NCBI GenBank assembly: GCA_963774305.1
Contig: CAVZEM010000010.1
Location: 81,948 to 145,947, forward strand
From: DASUPK01 sp963774305
GTDB lineage: Bacteria; Actinomycetota; Thermoleophilia; Solirubrobacterales; 70-9
DNA: 64,000 nt
Direction of reading: 5' to 3'
The notes below the pieces were generated by a model. That model had not been told where the DNA came from. It saw only the letters and a program-made list of their open reading frames with translations, and did no database searches. Shown piece by piece: positions 42,540 to 50,101 of the stretch. Made by a program: the position numbers and the translations under genes. Numbering within the stretch: the stretch's first letter is position 1; each line of letters starts with the position of its first letter.

Positions 42540-43169
42540 TTAGGCGGTCTGGCGCGAGGCGCGGCGGCGGAGCTTCGCGCGCGCCCGGGCGGCGCGCTTC
42601 TGCTCCTCGCTCTTGGTCAGCGGCCTGTTGCGAGGGCGCTCCGGTGTCGAGGCCTCGGCAGGTGCGGGCTCGGCCTGTGCGGGCTCGGCCTCGGGCTCCG
42701 GCGCCGGAGCCTTGGCCCGAGGCGGGGTCGCTGGCCCGGTCCTGCGCTTGATCTGCGACTTGTCGAGGTCGCCGCCGAGCAGCTCCTTGGCCGCGCGCAC
42801 CGCCTCCTTGGGCTTCAGGTAGGTCACCCAGGAGACGATCTTCCCGTAGTCCACGACCCAGAGGCCACCGAAGCGGCGATCGATCGCCACTCCGTCCTTG
42901 GGCTTGCCCCGCTCTCGGCAGATCGCGACCACCTTGCCGGGCCCAACCTCGGCGATCTCCTCGACATCGAAGCGGTAGGACTCCCAGCTGTCGAGATAGC
43001 GCCGCATGGCCCGCTGCACGTCCTCGTGTTTCCAGACGAGATCGCCGTCGGGCCTCGAGGCCCGCTCGTCCCAGCGGATCAGGGGATCGGCGAGCGCAAG
43101 CGCGATCTCGCAGTCACCGTTGCCGTAGGCCTGCAGCGCGATCCTCACCAACTCAAGCGACGCCGGCAT
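42540..43169 (-). CDS. SnoaL/NTF2-like protein with Ala/Pro/Glu linker and basic tail
   Basis: 209 residues. Residues 1-115 form an NTF2-fold domain (LELVRIALQAYGNGDCEIAL, ALADPLIRWDERASR, DVEEIAEVGPGKVVAICRER). Then follow about 45 residues rich in A, P and E and a basic end (KSEEQKRAARARAKLRRRAS). ATG 43169 lies six bases after TACTGT on the minus strand. The basic tail suggests nucleic-acid or membrane contact. Function unknown. Confidence 0.78.
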   Translation of the reverse strand: MPASLELVRIALQAYGNGDCEIALALADPLIRWDERASRPDGDLVWKHEDVQRAMRRYLDSWESYRFDVEEIAEVGPGKVVAICRERGKPKDGVAIDRRFGGLWVVDYGKIVSWVTYLKPKEAVRAAKELLGGDLDKSQIKRRTGPATPPRAKAPAPEPEAEPAQAEPAPAEASTPERPRNRPLTKSEEQKRAARARAKLRRRASRQTA

Positions 43170-43305
43170 CGACCAACAGTATTGCCGACGCGTCGGGCGC
43201 TCAATTTCGAAATTCACCGGACCGAGGCGGCATCCGTGCCGGTCGGTGCATCCTGCTGATAACGCGGCCTTCATCCCCGCTGGAGGCGGAGTATTTCACC
43301 GTTCG

Positions 43306-43311
43306 TATACT
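43306..43311 (+). promoter_or_regulatory. -10 box (TATACT) of the aminotransferase gene
   Basis: TATACT lies ten bases before ATG 43322 and four before GTG 43316; a leaderless transcript would favour ATG 43322. Confidence 0.6.
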
Positions 43312-43321
43312 CGATGTGCCG

Positions 43322-44425
43322 ATGGCCGAACGTACGATCAGCTTCGCTCGGGGCGCGCCAAGTGCCGACATCCTTCCGCATGAAGCCGTGCGCGAGGCTG
43401 CGGCGCATGCCCTCGAGTCCGACTGGGAGAAGGCGCTCAGCTACGGCACCGGGCGCGGCCATCCCGGCCTCTGCGAGTGGATCGCGGAGATGCACCGGGT
43501 CGAGCCCGAGCGGGTCATGGTGACCAACGGCTCGATGGAGGGCGCAGCACTGCTCTTCCGCCATCTCGTCTCAAAGGGCGACCGCGTCGTGGTCGAGCAG
43601 CCCACCTACGACCGCACGCTGCTCCTGCTCCAGCAGGCCGGCGCCGAGCTCGTGGGCGCGCCGCTCGAATCGGACGGCGTCGACCCGTCGGCGATCGAGT
43701 CCGCCTGCGCCCAGGGCGAGGTGAAGCTCGCCCACGTCATCCCGAACTTCCACAACCCCGCCGGCTGCACGCTCTCAGTGAAGAAACGGAGCGCCCTGGT
43801 GAAGCTGGCGGCCGACAATGGCTTCACGCTCTTCGAGGACGACCCGTACCGCCTCATCTCCTTCGACGAAGCCCGTGGAGAGACCATGCTCGACATGGAC
43901 GACGCGGACCGCGTGCTGCACGCGTCCTCGTTCTCCAAGTCGGTCAGCCCCGGAGTGCGCGTCGGCTACCTGGTCGGGCCGGCCGAGCAGATCGCGACCC
44001 TCGCCAAGCAGGCCAACGAGCAGTACATCTCGCCGAACATGCTGGCCGAGTCGATCGTCTTCGAGCTCTGCCGGTCGGGCGGGCTCGACGAGAACCTGGA
44101 GGTCGTGAACGCGGCGCTCCGCGAGCGGCGGGACGCGCTGGTCGAGGCGCTTCACGAGCAGATCCCGGAGGCCGAGTTCGTCGTGCCCGAGGGCGGCTAT
44201 TTCCTCTGGCTCGACCTGAAGGACGACGTCGACAGCAAGGCTCTGCTCGCCCAGGCGAAGGAGGAGGGCGTCACCTTCGTCGCCGGCCCCGACTTCATGC
44301 TCGACGGGGGCTCATCCAGCCTGCGGCTCTCGTTCGCCCCCGTCCCGGCGGACGAGGTCGAGGAGGGGATCAGGCGTCTCGCCCGCGCTCTCGAGCGCCA
44401 CCGGGCGACGGCGAAAGCCGCCTAG
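43322..44425 (+). CDS. PLP-dependent aminotransferase, class I/II (2-aminoadipate transaminase-like)
   Basis: 367 residues of fold-type I. Motifs: ISFARGAPSADILPHEAVRE, LSYGTGRGHPGLCEWIAE, VMVTNGSMEGAALL, VIPNFHNPAGCTLS, DDPYRLISF and the PLP lysine in HASSFSKSVSPGVRVGYLVG. This layout is that of the LysN/ARO8-type group, which use 2-aminoadipate, aromatic or branched amino acids. Monocistronic, convergent with a methyltransferase. The exact substrate is not predictable. Confidence 0.9.
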   Translation: MAERTISFARGAPSADILPHEAVREAAAHALESDWEKALSYGTGRGHPGLCEWIAEMHRVEPERVMVTNGSMEGAALLFRHLVSKGDRVVVEQPTYDRTLLLLQQAGAELVGAPLESDGVDPSAIESACAQGEVKLAHVIPNFHNPAGCTLSVKKRSALVKLAADNGFTLFEDDPYRLISFDEARGETMLDMDDADRVLHASSFSKSVSPGVRVGYLVGPAEQIATLAKQANEQYISPNMLAESIVFELCRSGGLDENLEVVNAALRERRDALVEALHEQIPEAEFVVPEGGYFLWLDLKDDVDSKALLAQAKEEGVTFVAGPDFMLDGGSSSLRLSFAPVPADEVEEGIRRLARALERHRATAKAA

Positions 44426-44442
44426 GCGCCGCCTGCGGGGCC

Positions 44443-45396
44443 TCAGCTCGGCCGCGAGCCGCCAAGCCGCGACTTCGAGCTGCGTCGATCACGCACGGCA
44501 AGCAGACGGAGCGCAATCTTCTTCCCAAATAGGTAGGGACGACTCTGGCCGCGGATCCACCGCGGCCCGAACCGCTCGGGAACCTCGACGGCGGGAGCAT
44601 CGCCCACCGTGGACACGGAGCGCAGCTCGACGCGTGAGCCCCGGAGAGCGGCGAAGCAGACCCGGTCCCTGGGCCGCGCCATGGCGGGCACTCCGCACTC
44701 GAGCACCGAGGTGAATCCGGCGCGCTGGAGCGCGTTCAGTAACGACGGGGGCGTCGGCCAGAAGCTCTTCTCGTTGTCGAGGGAGGCCCAGAGCAAGCGT
44801 TCGCGCTGCGCCGCCGAGGCATGCGAACTGTGCTCGGCGAAACTGATACCGCGGTACTCGTGTCCATCGTGGCGGTACACCTTCCGGGGGCTGAGGCCAA
44901 CGTGGGTGTCCAGGATCAGCAGCGAGCCACAGACCTCAGCGAGCCGACCGATGAACGGAAAGAGATCGTCGGCGTCCAGGTGATAGAGGAGCCCGAGACA
45001 GAGCACGACATCGAAGGTCCCGTGCCGCTCCGCGCTCAGCTCCCGGACGTCCTCGACGCGAATCTCGAGCCGCTCGAGCCCCAGCAATTCGGCGGCGACC
45101 CGAGCCTTGGCGGCGTTCGTCTCGCGTCCCTCGATGGCGACCGCATTGGCTCCCTGAAGGGCGAATTCGATTGCGAACTGGCCCTCGAGCGCCCCGAGAT
45201 CGAGTACCCGCAGCTCGGAGAGCGGCCGGCCGGTGAGGTCTGCGGCGAGCTGGACGACTCGCCGCAGTCGGCTCAGATCCGGGCCGAGCGAAGGGAATGT
45301 AGAGACGCCGTCGCCGAGGTAGACGTCGTGGGCCGTCCATTCGCCATGGCGAGCGGCGACCTCGCCCAGCCGTGCTCGAACCGCCTCCGGGTCCAC
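44443..45396 (-). CDS. Class I SAM-dependent methyltransferase
   Basis: 317 residues. The SAM site is LRVLDLGALEGQFAIEFA, then NAVAIEGRETNAAKARVAAE and LDVVLCLGLLYHLD-like sequence (FDVVLCLGLLYHLDADDLF). The C-terminal half contains SFAEHSSHASAAQRERLLWA and ends in a basic region. GTG 45396 lies eight bases after TATTGT, suggesting a leaderless mRNA. Such proteins often methylate sugars or small metabolites; substrate unknown. Confidence 0.83.
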   Translation of the reverse strand: MDPEAVRARLGEVAARHGEWTAHDVYLGDGVSTFPSLGPDLSRLRRVVQLAADLTGRPLSELRVLDLGALEGQFAIEFALQGANAVAIEGRETNAAKARVAAELLGLERLEIRVEDVRELSAERHGTFDVVLCLGLLYHLDADDLFPFIGRLAEVCGSLLILDTHVGLSPRKVYRHDGHEYRGISFAEHSSHASAAQRERLLWASLDNEKSFWPTPPSLLNALQRAGFTSVLECGVPAMARPRDRVCFAALRGSRVELRSVSTVGDAPAVEVPERFGPRWIRGQSRPYLFGKKIALRLLAVRDRRSSKSRLGGSRPS

Positions 45397-45441
45397 GACC
45401 CAAACAATAGGTGACCCTGTGACGCGGCCGAAACCGTCCGC

Positions 45442-45621
45442 CTAGACCCGCTCTCCGAGAATCTCGCGCGCCCGGCGGTAGAGGTTCAGGTCCTCCGCCC
45501 GGGTGGGATACGGCTTGCGGCGCTGCTCGACGCGGTGTGCCTCGATCGCCCGCGCGATGGCGACCAGCCTGCGCTCGGCGAGGTTGCGATCGGTGATCAA
45601 CGCCTTCGTGCTTGCTTCCAT
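45442..45621 (-). CDS. Small protein of unknown function
   Basis: 59 residues, mostly helical and highly charged (RNLAERRLVAIARAIEAHRV, PYPTRAEDLNLYRRAREIL). A clear ribosome binding site (GGGGAAAGGA) precedes ATG 45621, which decides the start over open frame further upstream. The pattern of conserved-looking helices suggests a real gene. No family recognised. Confidence 0.62.
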   Translation of the reverse strand: MEASTKALITDRNLAERRLVAIARAIEAHRVEQRRKPYPTRAEDLNLYRRAREILGERV

Positions 45622-45736
45622 GTCCTTTCCCCCGTTTGTTGAGTGACTTACTCGACTAAGCTCGGTGGAGCGTAGCAAGAAGTCTTCGCCCCGAACCTGA
45701 AGCCGGGGCTAACAGCTCGTAAAGATGGGGGCCGAC

Positions 45737-46444
45737 TTACCGGCCGTAGCGATCGGAGCTGATCACCAGCTGATCGGGGAGCGGCGGGCGAGGCTGGGGG
45801 GCGGGGTCGGCCCGGACGGAGACGGTCTCGGCAACGCTCTTCGAGACGACGTGCTCCCCGTCGTCGGAGCTCACCACCACCTCGTCGTCGCCGGAGCTCT
45901 CCAGCTTCCCGTTCAGCCCCGGATGGAGGCCGGTGCCCTTGAGGTAGTGAAGGATCTCCTCGGCCTCGTTCTCGAAGCGGAGGATGACAACGTCCGCACC
46001 GGGCTCCACGTCTGCGAGCAGCACGCCCTCCTCGCGGGCGCCCTCCACAATCGGATGGCCGTGCGGGCACGTCTTCGCGTCCCCGATCGCCGCCAGCATC
46101 CGCTCCTCGAGGACCGGCGACATGGCGTGCTCGAGCCGCTCGGCCTCCTCGTGGACCTCGTCCCACGGTATGCCGAGGACATCCGTGAGGAAGCGCTCGA
46201 TCAGCCGGTGGCGGCGGACGATGGCCTGGGCCTCGCCCCTGCCCCGCTCGGTGAAGGTGAGGGACTTGTCATCGGCGCGCTCGACGTAGCCATCGCCTTC
46301 GAGCCGGCCGATCATCTCGTGGACGGTCGGCGGTGAGAGCTGCATCGCGCGAGCGATGTTCGCCCCGTTGATCTGCAGCCCGGCCTCCTCGAGCCAGAAC
46401 ATCGTCTGCAGGTACTCCTCCTCGGCGACCGTGGCCTGAGCCAT
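45737..46444 (-). CDS. DtxR/MntR-family metal-dependent repressor
   Basis: 235 residues. N-terminal winged helix (VAEEEYLQTMFWLEEAGLQI, NIARAMQLSPPTVHEMIGRL), dimerisation/metal domain (FLTDVLGIPWDEVHEEAERL, EHAMSPVLEERML, CPHGHP) and a C-terminal SH3/FeoA-like domain (about 145-215). It would repress Fe or Mn uptake genes when loaded with metal. No metal transporter lies beside it. TAGGCT lies seven bases before ATG 46444 on the minus strand. Confidence 0.9.
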   Translation of the reverse strand: MAQATVAEEEYLQTMFWLEEAGLQINGANIARAMQLSPPTVHEMIGRLEGDGYVERADDKSLTFTERGRGEAQAIVRRHRLIERFLTDVLGIPWDEVHEEAERLEHAMSPVLEERMLAAIGDAKTCPHGHPIVEGAREEGVLLADVEPGADVVILRFENEAEEILHYLKGTGLHPGLNGKLESSGDDEVVVSSDDGEHVVSKSVAETVSVRADPAPQPRPPLPDQLVISSDRYGR

Positions 46445-46453
46445 GGTCTGAGC

Positions 46454-46798
46454 CTACCGGGACCGGCTTCCCCGCTTCTCGAGCGACCGGCGCAGCGCCT
46501 CGAGTCGGTCGTCCCACTCGGCGCTCACCATCTGGATCCAGTGGGCCGCCTCGTCGAGCGGTTGGGGCCGGAGCTTGTAGTGGGTCTCGCGGCCGACGCG
46601 GGTGGCACTGACGAGCTCGACGCCCTGCAACGCCGAGAGGTGCTTCGCGACAGCCTGCCGGGTCATCGGCAGTTGCTCGGCCAGGCCGCTGGCGGTGACG
46701 GTGCCGCCCCGCGCGAGCCTCTCGACGACCCGACGGCGGGTCGGATCCGCGAGGGCGGCGAAGACGCCGTCGACGTGTCGGTGTGCGGGTGCCCTCAA
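46454..46798 (-). CDS. ArsR-family transcriptional regulator (SdpR-like)
   Basis: 114 residues. Winged helix of the ArsR family: GVFAALADPTRRRVVERLAR, GGTVTASGLAEQLPMTRQAV, AKHLSALQGVELVSATRVGR, ETHYKL. No metal-binding Cys motif is present, so it belongs to the non-metal branch commonly paired with AHSA1/SRPBCC genes. The apparent TTG start overlaps the SRPBCC stop, so the pair is co-transcribed, with the regulator second. Two GCAAC-N6-GTTGC palindromes at the operon promoter are likely its operators. Confidence 0.88.
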   Translation of the reverse strand: MRAPAHRHVDGVFAALADPTRRRVVERLARGGTVTASGLAEQLPMTRQAVAKHLSALQGVELVSATRVGRETHYKLRPQPLDEAAHWIQMVSAEWDDRLEALRRSLEKRGSRSR

Positions 46799-47244
46799 GC
46801 GACCGGCGCGAATCTCATCGCGCGGTTCAACCGAGCGAGGCGCGGGCCCCAGCCGCCCGCAGCCATCGCGGTAGATCCGGCGGCGGTGTTTGTGGCCGTC
46901 GAATGTGTCGGGGTCTCGACCACCGTCACGCGGCTGCCGCCTGGGAGGGCCTCGATCGTGAACTCCACGAAGCTCTCGCCCTCGCCGGGCCGCGACCAGG
47001 TGAAGGCGAACCTCTCACCCTCCTCGACCGTCTCGACGGTGCCGGTGCGCCGGTCATCGCCGTCACGGACCGCGATCTCACCACCCTCGGTGGGATCGAG
47101 CTCGACCTCGGGCGCCATCCACTCCTCGAGGCGGTCCTCGTCTGTGAGGGCCTCCCAGACCTCCTCGGGGCTGGCCTCCACCATCGTCTCGCGCTCGACC
47201 CAGGGCGTTCCCTCGTCCGCCTCTGGTCTATCTCGCAACTTCAT
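46795..47244 (-). CDS. AHSA1/SRPBCC-domain protein
   Basis: 149 residues with a START-like helix-grip fold: ERETMVEASPEEVWEALTDE, DRLEEWMAPEVELDPTEGGE, and FTWSRPGEGESFVEFTIEAL. Homologs paired with ArsR regulators are of unknown function, possibly binding a hydrophobic ligand. ATG 47244 lies within an operator palindrome and eight bases after TAGCAT, so the mRNA is probably leaderless. Confidence 0.87.
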   Translation of the reverse strand: MKLRDRPEADEGTPWVERETMVEASPEEVWEALTDEDRLEEWMAPEVELDPTEGGEIAVRDGDDRRTGTVETVEEGERFAFTWSRPGEGESFVEFTIEALPGGSRVTVVETPTHSTATNTAAGSTAMAAGGWGPRLARLNRAMRFAPVA

Positions 47245-47285
47245 GGTTGCTTATGCTACCGTGCTTTATGCAACCTATTGGTTGC
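47235..47285. promoter_or_regulatory. Two ArsR-type operator palindromes over the SRPBCC-arsR promoter
   Basis: GCAACTTCATGGTTGC (47235-47250) spans the SRPBCC start codon; GCAACCTATTGGTTGC (47270-47285) lies 35 bases away, near the -35 position. Both fit GCAAC-N6-GTTGC. The -10 (TAGCAT, minus strand 47258-47253) lies between. The distal site could also affect clpP, which reads in the opposite direction. Confidence 0.75.
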
Positions 47286-47321
47286 GTTAGAGAATTCCTA
47301 CTCCGGACCAGGAGGTCGCCA

Positions 47322-47948
47322 ATGCCGATGGTTCCGATGGTGGTGGAGCAGAGCGCCCGCGGCGAGCGCTCCTTCGACATCTACTCCCGGCTGCTCGGCG
47401 AGCGCGTGGTCTTCCTCGGCTCGGCGATCGACGATCAGGTCGCCAACCTGATCGTCGCCCAGATCATCCACCTCGAGTCGGAGGACCCCGACAAGGACAT
47501 CTCGCTCTACATCAACTCCCCGGGCGGGGTCGTCCACTCGGGCATGGCGATCTACGACGCCATGCAGTTCGTCAAGCCCGACGTGCGGACCATCTGTTAC
47601 GGGATCGCGATGTCGATGGGTGCGCTGCTGCTTGCCGGCGGGGCGAAGGGCAAGCGGATGGCGCTGCCGAACTCGCGGATCCTGATCCATCAGCCGAGCG
47701 GCGGCTTCGAGGGCGTCGCCTCTGACATCGAGATCCACGCCAGGGAGACGCTCGACCTCCGCGACCGCCTGGACGCGATCTACGCGAAGCACACCGGCAA
47801 GTTCAAGAAGCAGGTCCACGAGGACATGGACCGCGACCGCTTCTTCAAGGCAAACGAGGCCGCGGAGTACGGGCTGATCGACCGGGTCATCGAGCAGCGT
47901 GAGCTCGAGCTGAAGCGGACCGGCTTCGCCGCGCAGAACGGCGGCTAG
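47322..47948 (+). CDS. clpP: ATP-dependent Clp protease proteolytic subunit
   Basis: 208 residues. Catalytic residues at family positions: S98 (GIAMSMGALLLAGG) and H123 (RILIHQPSGGFEG), with the Asp in the RDRFF region. SLYINSPGGVVHSGMAIYDA is the oligomerisation/substrate loop. ATG 47322 is chosen because AGGAGGT lies five bases upstream. Forms the tetradecameric peptidase with a Clp ATPase (not in this window). Stands alone and divergent from the SRPBCC-arsR operon. Confidence 0.95.
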   Translation: MPMVPMVVEQSARGERSFDIYSRLLGERVVFLGSAIDDQVANLIVAQIIHLESEDPDKDISLYINSPGGVVHSGMAIYDAMQFVKPDVRTICYGIAMSMGALLLAGGAKGKRMALPNSRILIHQPSGGFEGVASDIEIHARETLDLRDRLDAIYAKHTGKFKKQVHEDMDRDRFFKANEAAEYGLIDRVIEQRELELKRTGFAAQNGG

Positions 47949-48397
47949 CCAGAGCCGCGCTCGGCCAGGATGCGCTCCACGTCCTCGAGCACGCGCCGGA
48001 AGCCGCGCGCCAGGACCGGCTGCCAGACGAGCTCCTGGAGACCGCCGATAACCGGGGTCCGAACGCTGAAGCTGGAGCGCCAGTCCACTCTCGTCGCATC
48101 CCCGTCGGGTGTCAGCGTGATCTCTCCGCCACGATGATCGAGGGGGACGTTGAGCTTCACGATCAGGTAGTCGAGCCGGGTCGGGCTCTCGTAGGCGGTG
48201 ATCTCCTCCTCGAAGCTCAGCGGGCGCACCTTGACCCGGCGAAGCGCGCCCACCCCGTTCGGCGGCGGCTCGCCCTGGCGGAGCAGCTCTGAGCCGTTGA
48301 TGGGACGGAACCGGTCGTAGTTGGCGTGATCCGCAAGCAGATCGAAGATCGGCTCGGGCGGCCCTGGAATCGTCCGGCTGACGTGGACGGCTCGCAT
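47945..48397 (-). CDS. SRPBCC-family protein (polyketide cyclase-like)
   Basis: 150 residues, START-like fold: VHVSRTIPGPPEPIFDLLAD, HANYDRFRP, LSFEEEITAYESPTRLDYLI, and a C-terminal long helix (LVWQPVLARGFRRVLEDVER). Probably binds a hydrophobic ligand. Its ATG overlaps the stop of the HAD phosphatase gene by one base (TGATG), so the two are coupled. It overlaps the clpP stop tail to tail. Confidence 0.82.
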   Translation of the reverse strand: MRAVHVSRTIPGPPEPIFDLLADHANYDRFRPINGSELLRQGEPPPNGVGALRRVKVRPLSFEEEITAYESPTRLDYLIVKLNVPLDHRGGEITLTPDGDATRVDWRSSFSVRTPVIGGLQELVWQPVLARGFRRVLEDVERILAERGSG

Positions 48398-49209
48398 CAG
48401 GCGCCCGCCAGCGTCGAGACGACCGCCTCGTAGACGCCGTCTCCCATTCGCCCCTCGGTCACGGTGACGTTGTGGCGGCCCGCGATCGCCTCCCGCAGGG
48501 CGGGGTCCCGTTCAGGCCCGTTCGCCGGGACGAAGAACCGGCCGACGACGTCGGCGACCGCGAGATCCTCGATCGAGTCGCCGATCGCGATGCACTCCTC
48601 CGGCGCGTAGCCGCGGGCGCGCATGTGGAAGACGACGGCGTTGGCCTTGCTCGCCGCCTCGGGAAGCAGGTGATAGGCGTGCGCCGGGCCCTCGATCCCG
48701 TCCATCGGGGCGAAGATCGCGCCGTTGTCGATCATCCGCAGGCCGGTGTGACCCCGCTCCGCAAGCAGCCGGTTGGCCTCGTCGACGTCGATCTTTCCCT
48801 TGAAGAGCAGCGAGAGCTCGCGCTGGCGGTGCCAGGGGCTGTGCCACTCGAGGCGCCCGGCGAAGTGCTCGAAGAGCTCGTCCGGGATGCCGCGATCCAC
48901 CATGGTCTCCGCGAGGGTCTTGCCGGGTTCCGCCTCGGCGTCCCCCACCAGCAGAGTCTTCTCGCCGTCGATCACCACGGCGCAGCCGACCTCGTAGATG
49001 TAGGAGCGCGAGCCGATCAGCTTCGCGTCCTCCACGACGGAGCCCTCCCGCCGGCCAGACTTGATCACCACCTCGACGTCGGCGCGGTGGCAGGCCTCCA
49101 GCGCCCGGGCCTGGAGCATCGAGAACTCGCCGTCGGCGTCGCGGAAGAGAGAGCCCCAGCGGCCGAGCAGGGTCCCGTCGAGATCGGTGTAGACGCAGCG
49201 GAGGGCCAC
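48397..49209 (-). CDS. HAD-IIB phosphatase (mannosyl-3-phosphoglycerate phosphatase-like)
   Basis: About 270 residues. HAD motif I is CVYTDLDGTLLGRWGSLF, motif II SGRREGSVVED, motif IV IGDSIEDLAVADVVG. The IIB-type cap and overall order resemble mannosyl-3-phosphoglycerate phosphatase and sucrose-phosphatase-like enzymes. No matching synthase is nearby, so the substrate is uncertain. GTG 49209 is preferred over an in-frame TTG because TACGGT ends eight bases before it. Confidence 0.82.
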   Translation of the reverse strand: MALRCVYTDLDGTLLGRWGSLFRDADGEFSMLQARALEACHRADVEVVIKSGRREGSVVEDAKLIGSRSYIYEVGCAVVIDGEKTLLVGDAEAEPGKTLAETMVDRGIPDELFEHFAGRLEWHSPWHRQRELSLLFKGKIDVDEANRLLAERGHTGLRMIDNGAIFAPMDGIEGPAHAYHLLPEAASKANAVVFHMRARGYAPEECIAIGDSIEDLAVADVVGRFFVPANGPERDPALREAIAGRHNVTVTEGRMGDGVYEAVVSTLAGA

Positions 49210-49217
49210 GGGGCGCA

Positions 49218-49237
49218 ACCGTATTGGGGTTTACCGT
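49218..49237. promoter_or_regulatory. Divergent leaderless promoter pair
   Basis: On the minus strand TACGGT (49223-49218) lies eight bases before GTG 49209; on the plus strand TACCGT (49232-49237) lies six bases before GTG 49244. Only 34 bases separate the two start codons. Confidence 0.6.
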
Positions 49238-49243
49238 TGAGGC

Positions 49244-50101
49244 GTGTCCCTGGAGTGGAAGCTGGACGACCGCACGCTCGAGCTCGAGCATCCCGTCGGC
49301 GCCGGGATCGTCAACGTCACGGACGACTCGATGTTCGAGGGAGCCCGCAGCGGGACGCCTGAGCGGGCGATAGAGGACGGGCTCGCGCTCGCCGAGGCGG
49401 GTTTCGAGATGCTCGACGTGGGCGCCGTCGCCGCGCGCAGCGGGCCGCCGGTGACCGCCGAGGATGAGGCCGCGCGCCTGGTTCCCGCCATCCAGGGGCT
49501 GGCCGAGCGGACCGATCTGCCGGTCTCCGCGGACACCTTCTCGCCGGAGGTCGCCCGCCGGGCGCTGACAGCCGGCGCGGTCGCGATCAACGACATCGGC
49601 GGTGGATCGGACGAGATGTTCGAGCTCGCCGCCGAGTCTGGCTGCGGGCTGGTGCTCATGCACATCGAGGGCCCGCCGCGCCAGGATCGCCCCACTCCGC
49701 GCTACGACGATCCGGTGGACCATCTTCGTGACTGGTTCTCCGCCCGGGTGGAGAACGCGCTCGCGCGCGGCGTATCCGAGGAGCAGATCGCGATCGACCC
49801 CGGCCTCGACTTCGACCTGTCGGTCGCCGACGACCTGGAGATCCTGCGCAGGCTCACAGACCTCCGGGGGCTCGGCCGGCCGCTCTACGTCTCGTTGTCG
49901 CGCAAGGACTTCCTGGGGGCGATCCTGGCCGGCTCCTGGGAGCAGCGGCTGCCCGCCGCCGAGCGGGAGTGGGCGACCGCCGCCGCGACCGCGCTCGCCG
50001 TCAGGGGCGGTGCGGACATCCTGCGCCTCCACGATCCGAGCGCCCTGCAGGCGATGCGGGTCGCGGCCGCGATCGAATCGAGAGGGGCGACGGTTGTCTA
50101 G
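49244..50101 (+). CDS. folP: Dihydropteroate synthase-like protein
   Basis: 285 residues, TIM barrel. GIVNVTDDSMFEGARSG corresponds to the GIxNVTPDSFSDGG signature; VSADTFSPEVAR, INDIGGG, LMHIEGPP, VSLSRKDFLGAIL and ILRLHDP keep the pterin- and phosphate-binding Asp, Asn, Lys, Arg and His. Loop 2 reads LDVGAVAARSGPP rather than DIGGESTRPGA, so the sulfonamide/pABA loop is atypical. It condenses pABA with dihydropterin pyrophosphate in folate synthesis. GTG start supported by TACCGT six bases upstream. No other folate genes are adjacent. Confidence 0.85.
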   Translation: MSLEWKLDDRTLELEHPVGAGIVNVTDDSMFEGARSGTPERAIEDGLALAEAGFEMLDVGAVAARSGPPVTAEDEAARLVPAIQGLAERTDLPVSADTFSPEVARRALTAGAVAINDIGGGSDEMFELAAESGCGLVLMHIEGPPRQDRPTPRYDDPVDHLRDWFSARVENALARGVSEEQIAIDPGLDFDLSVADDLEILRRLTDLRGLGRPLYVSLSRKDFLGAILAGSWEQRLPAAEREWATAAATALAVRGGADILRLHDPSALQAMRVAAAIESRGATVV

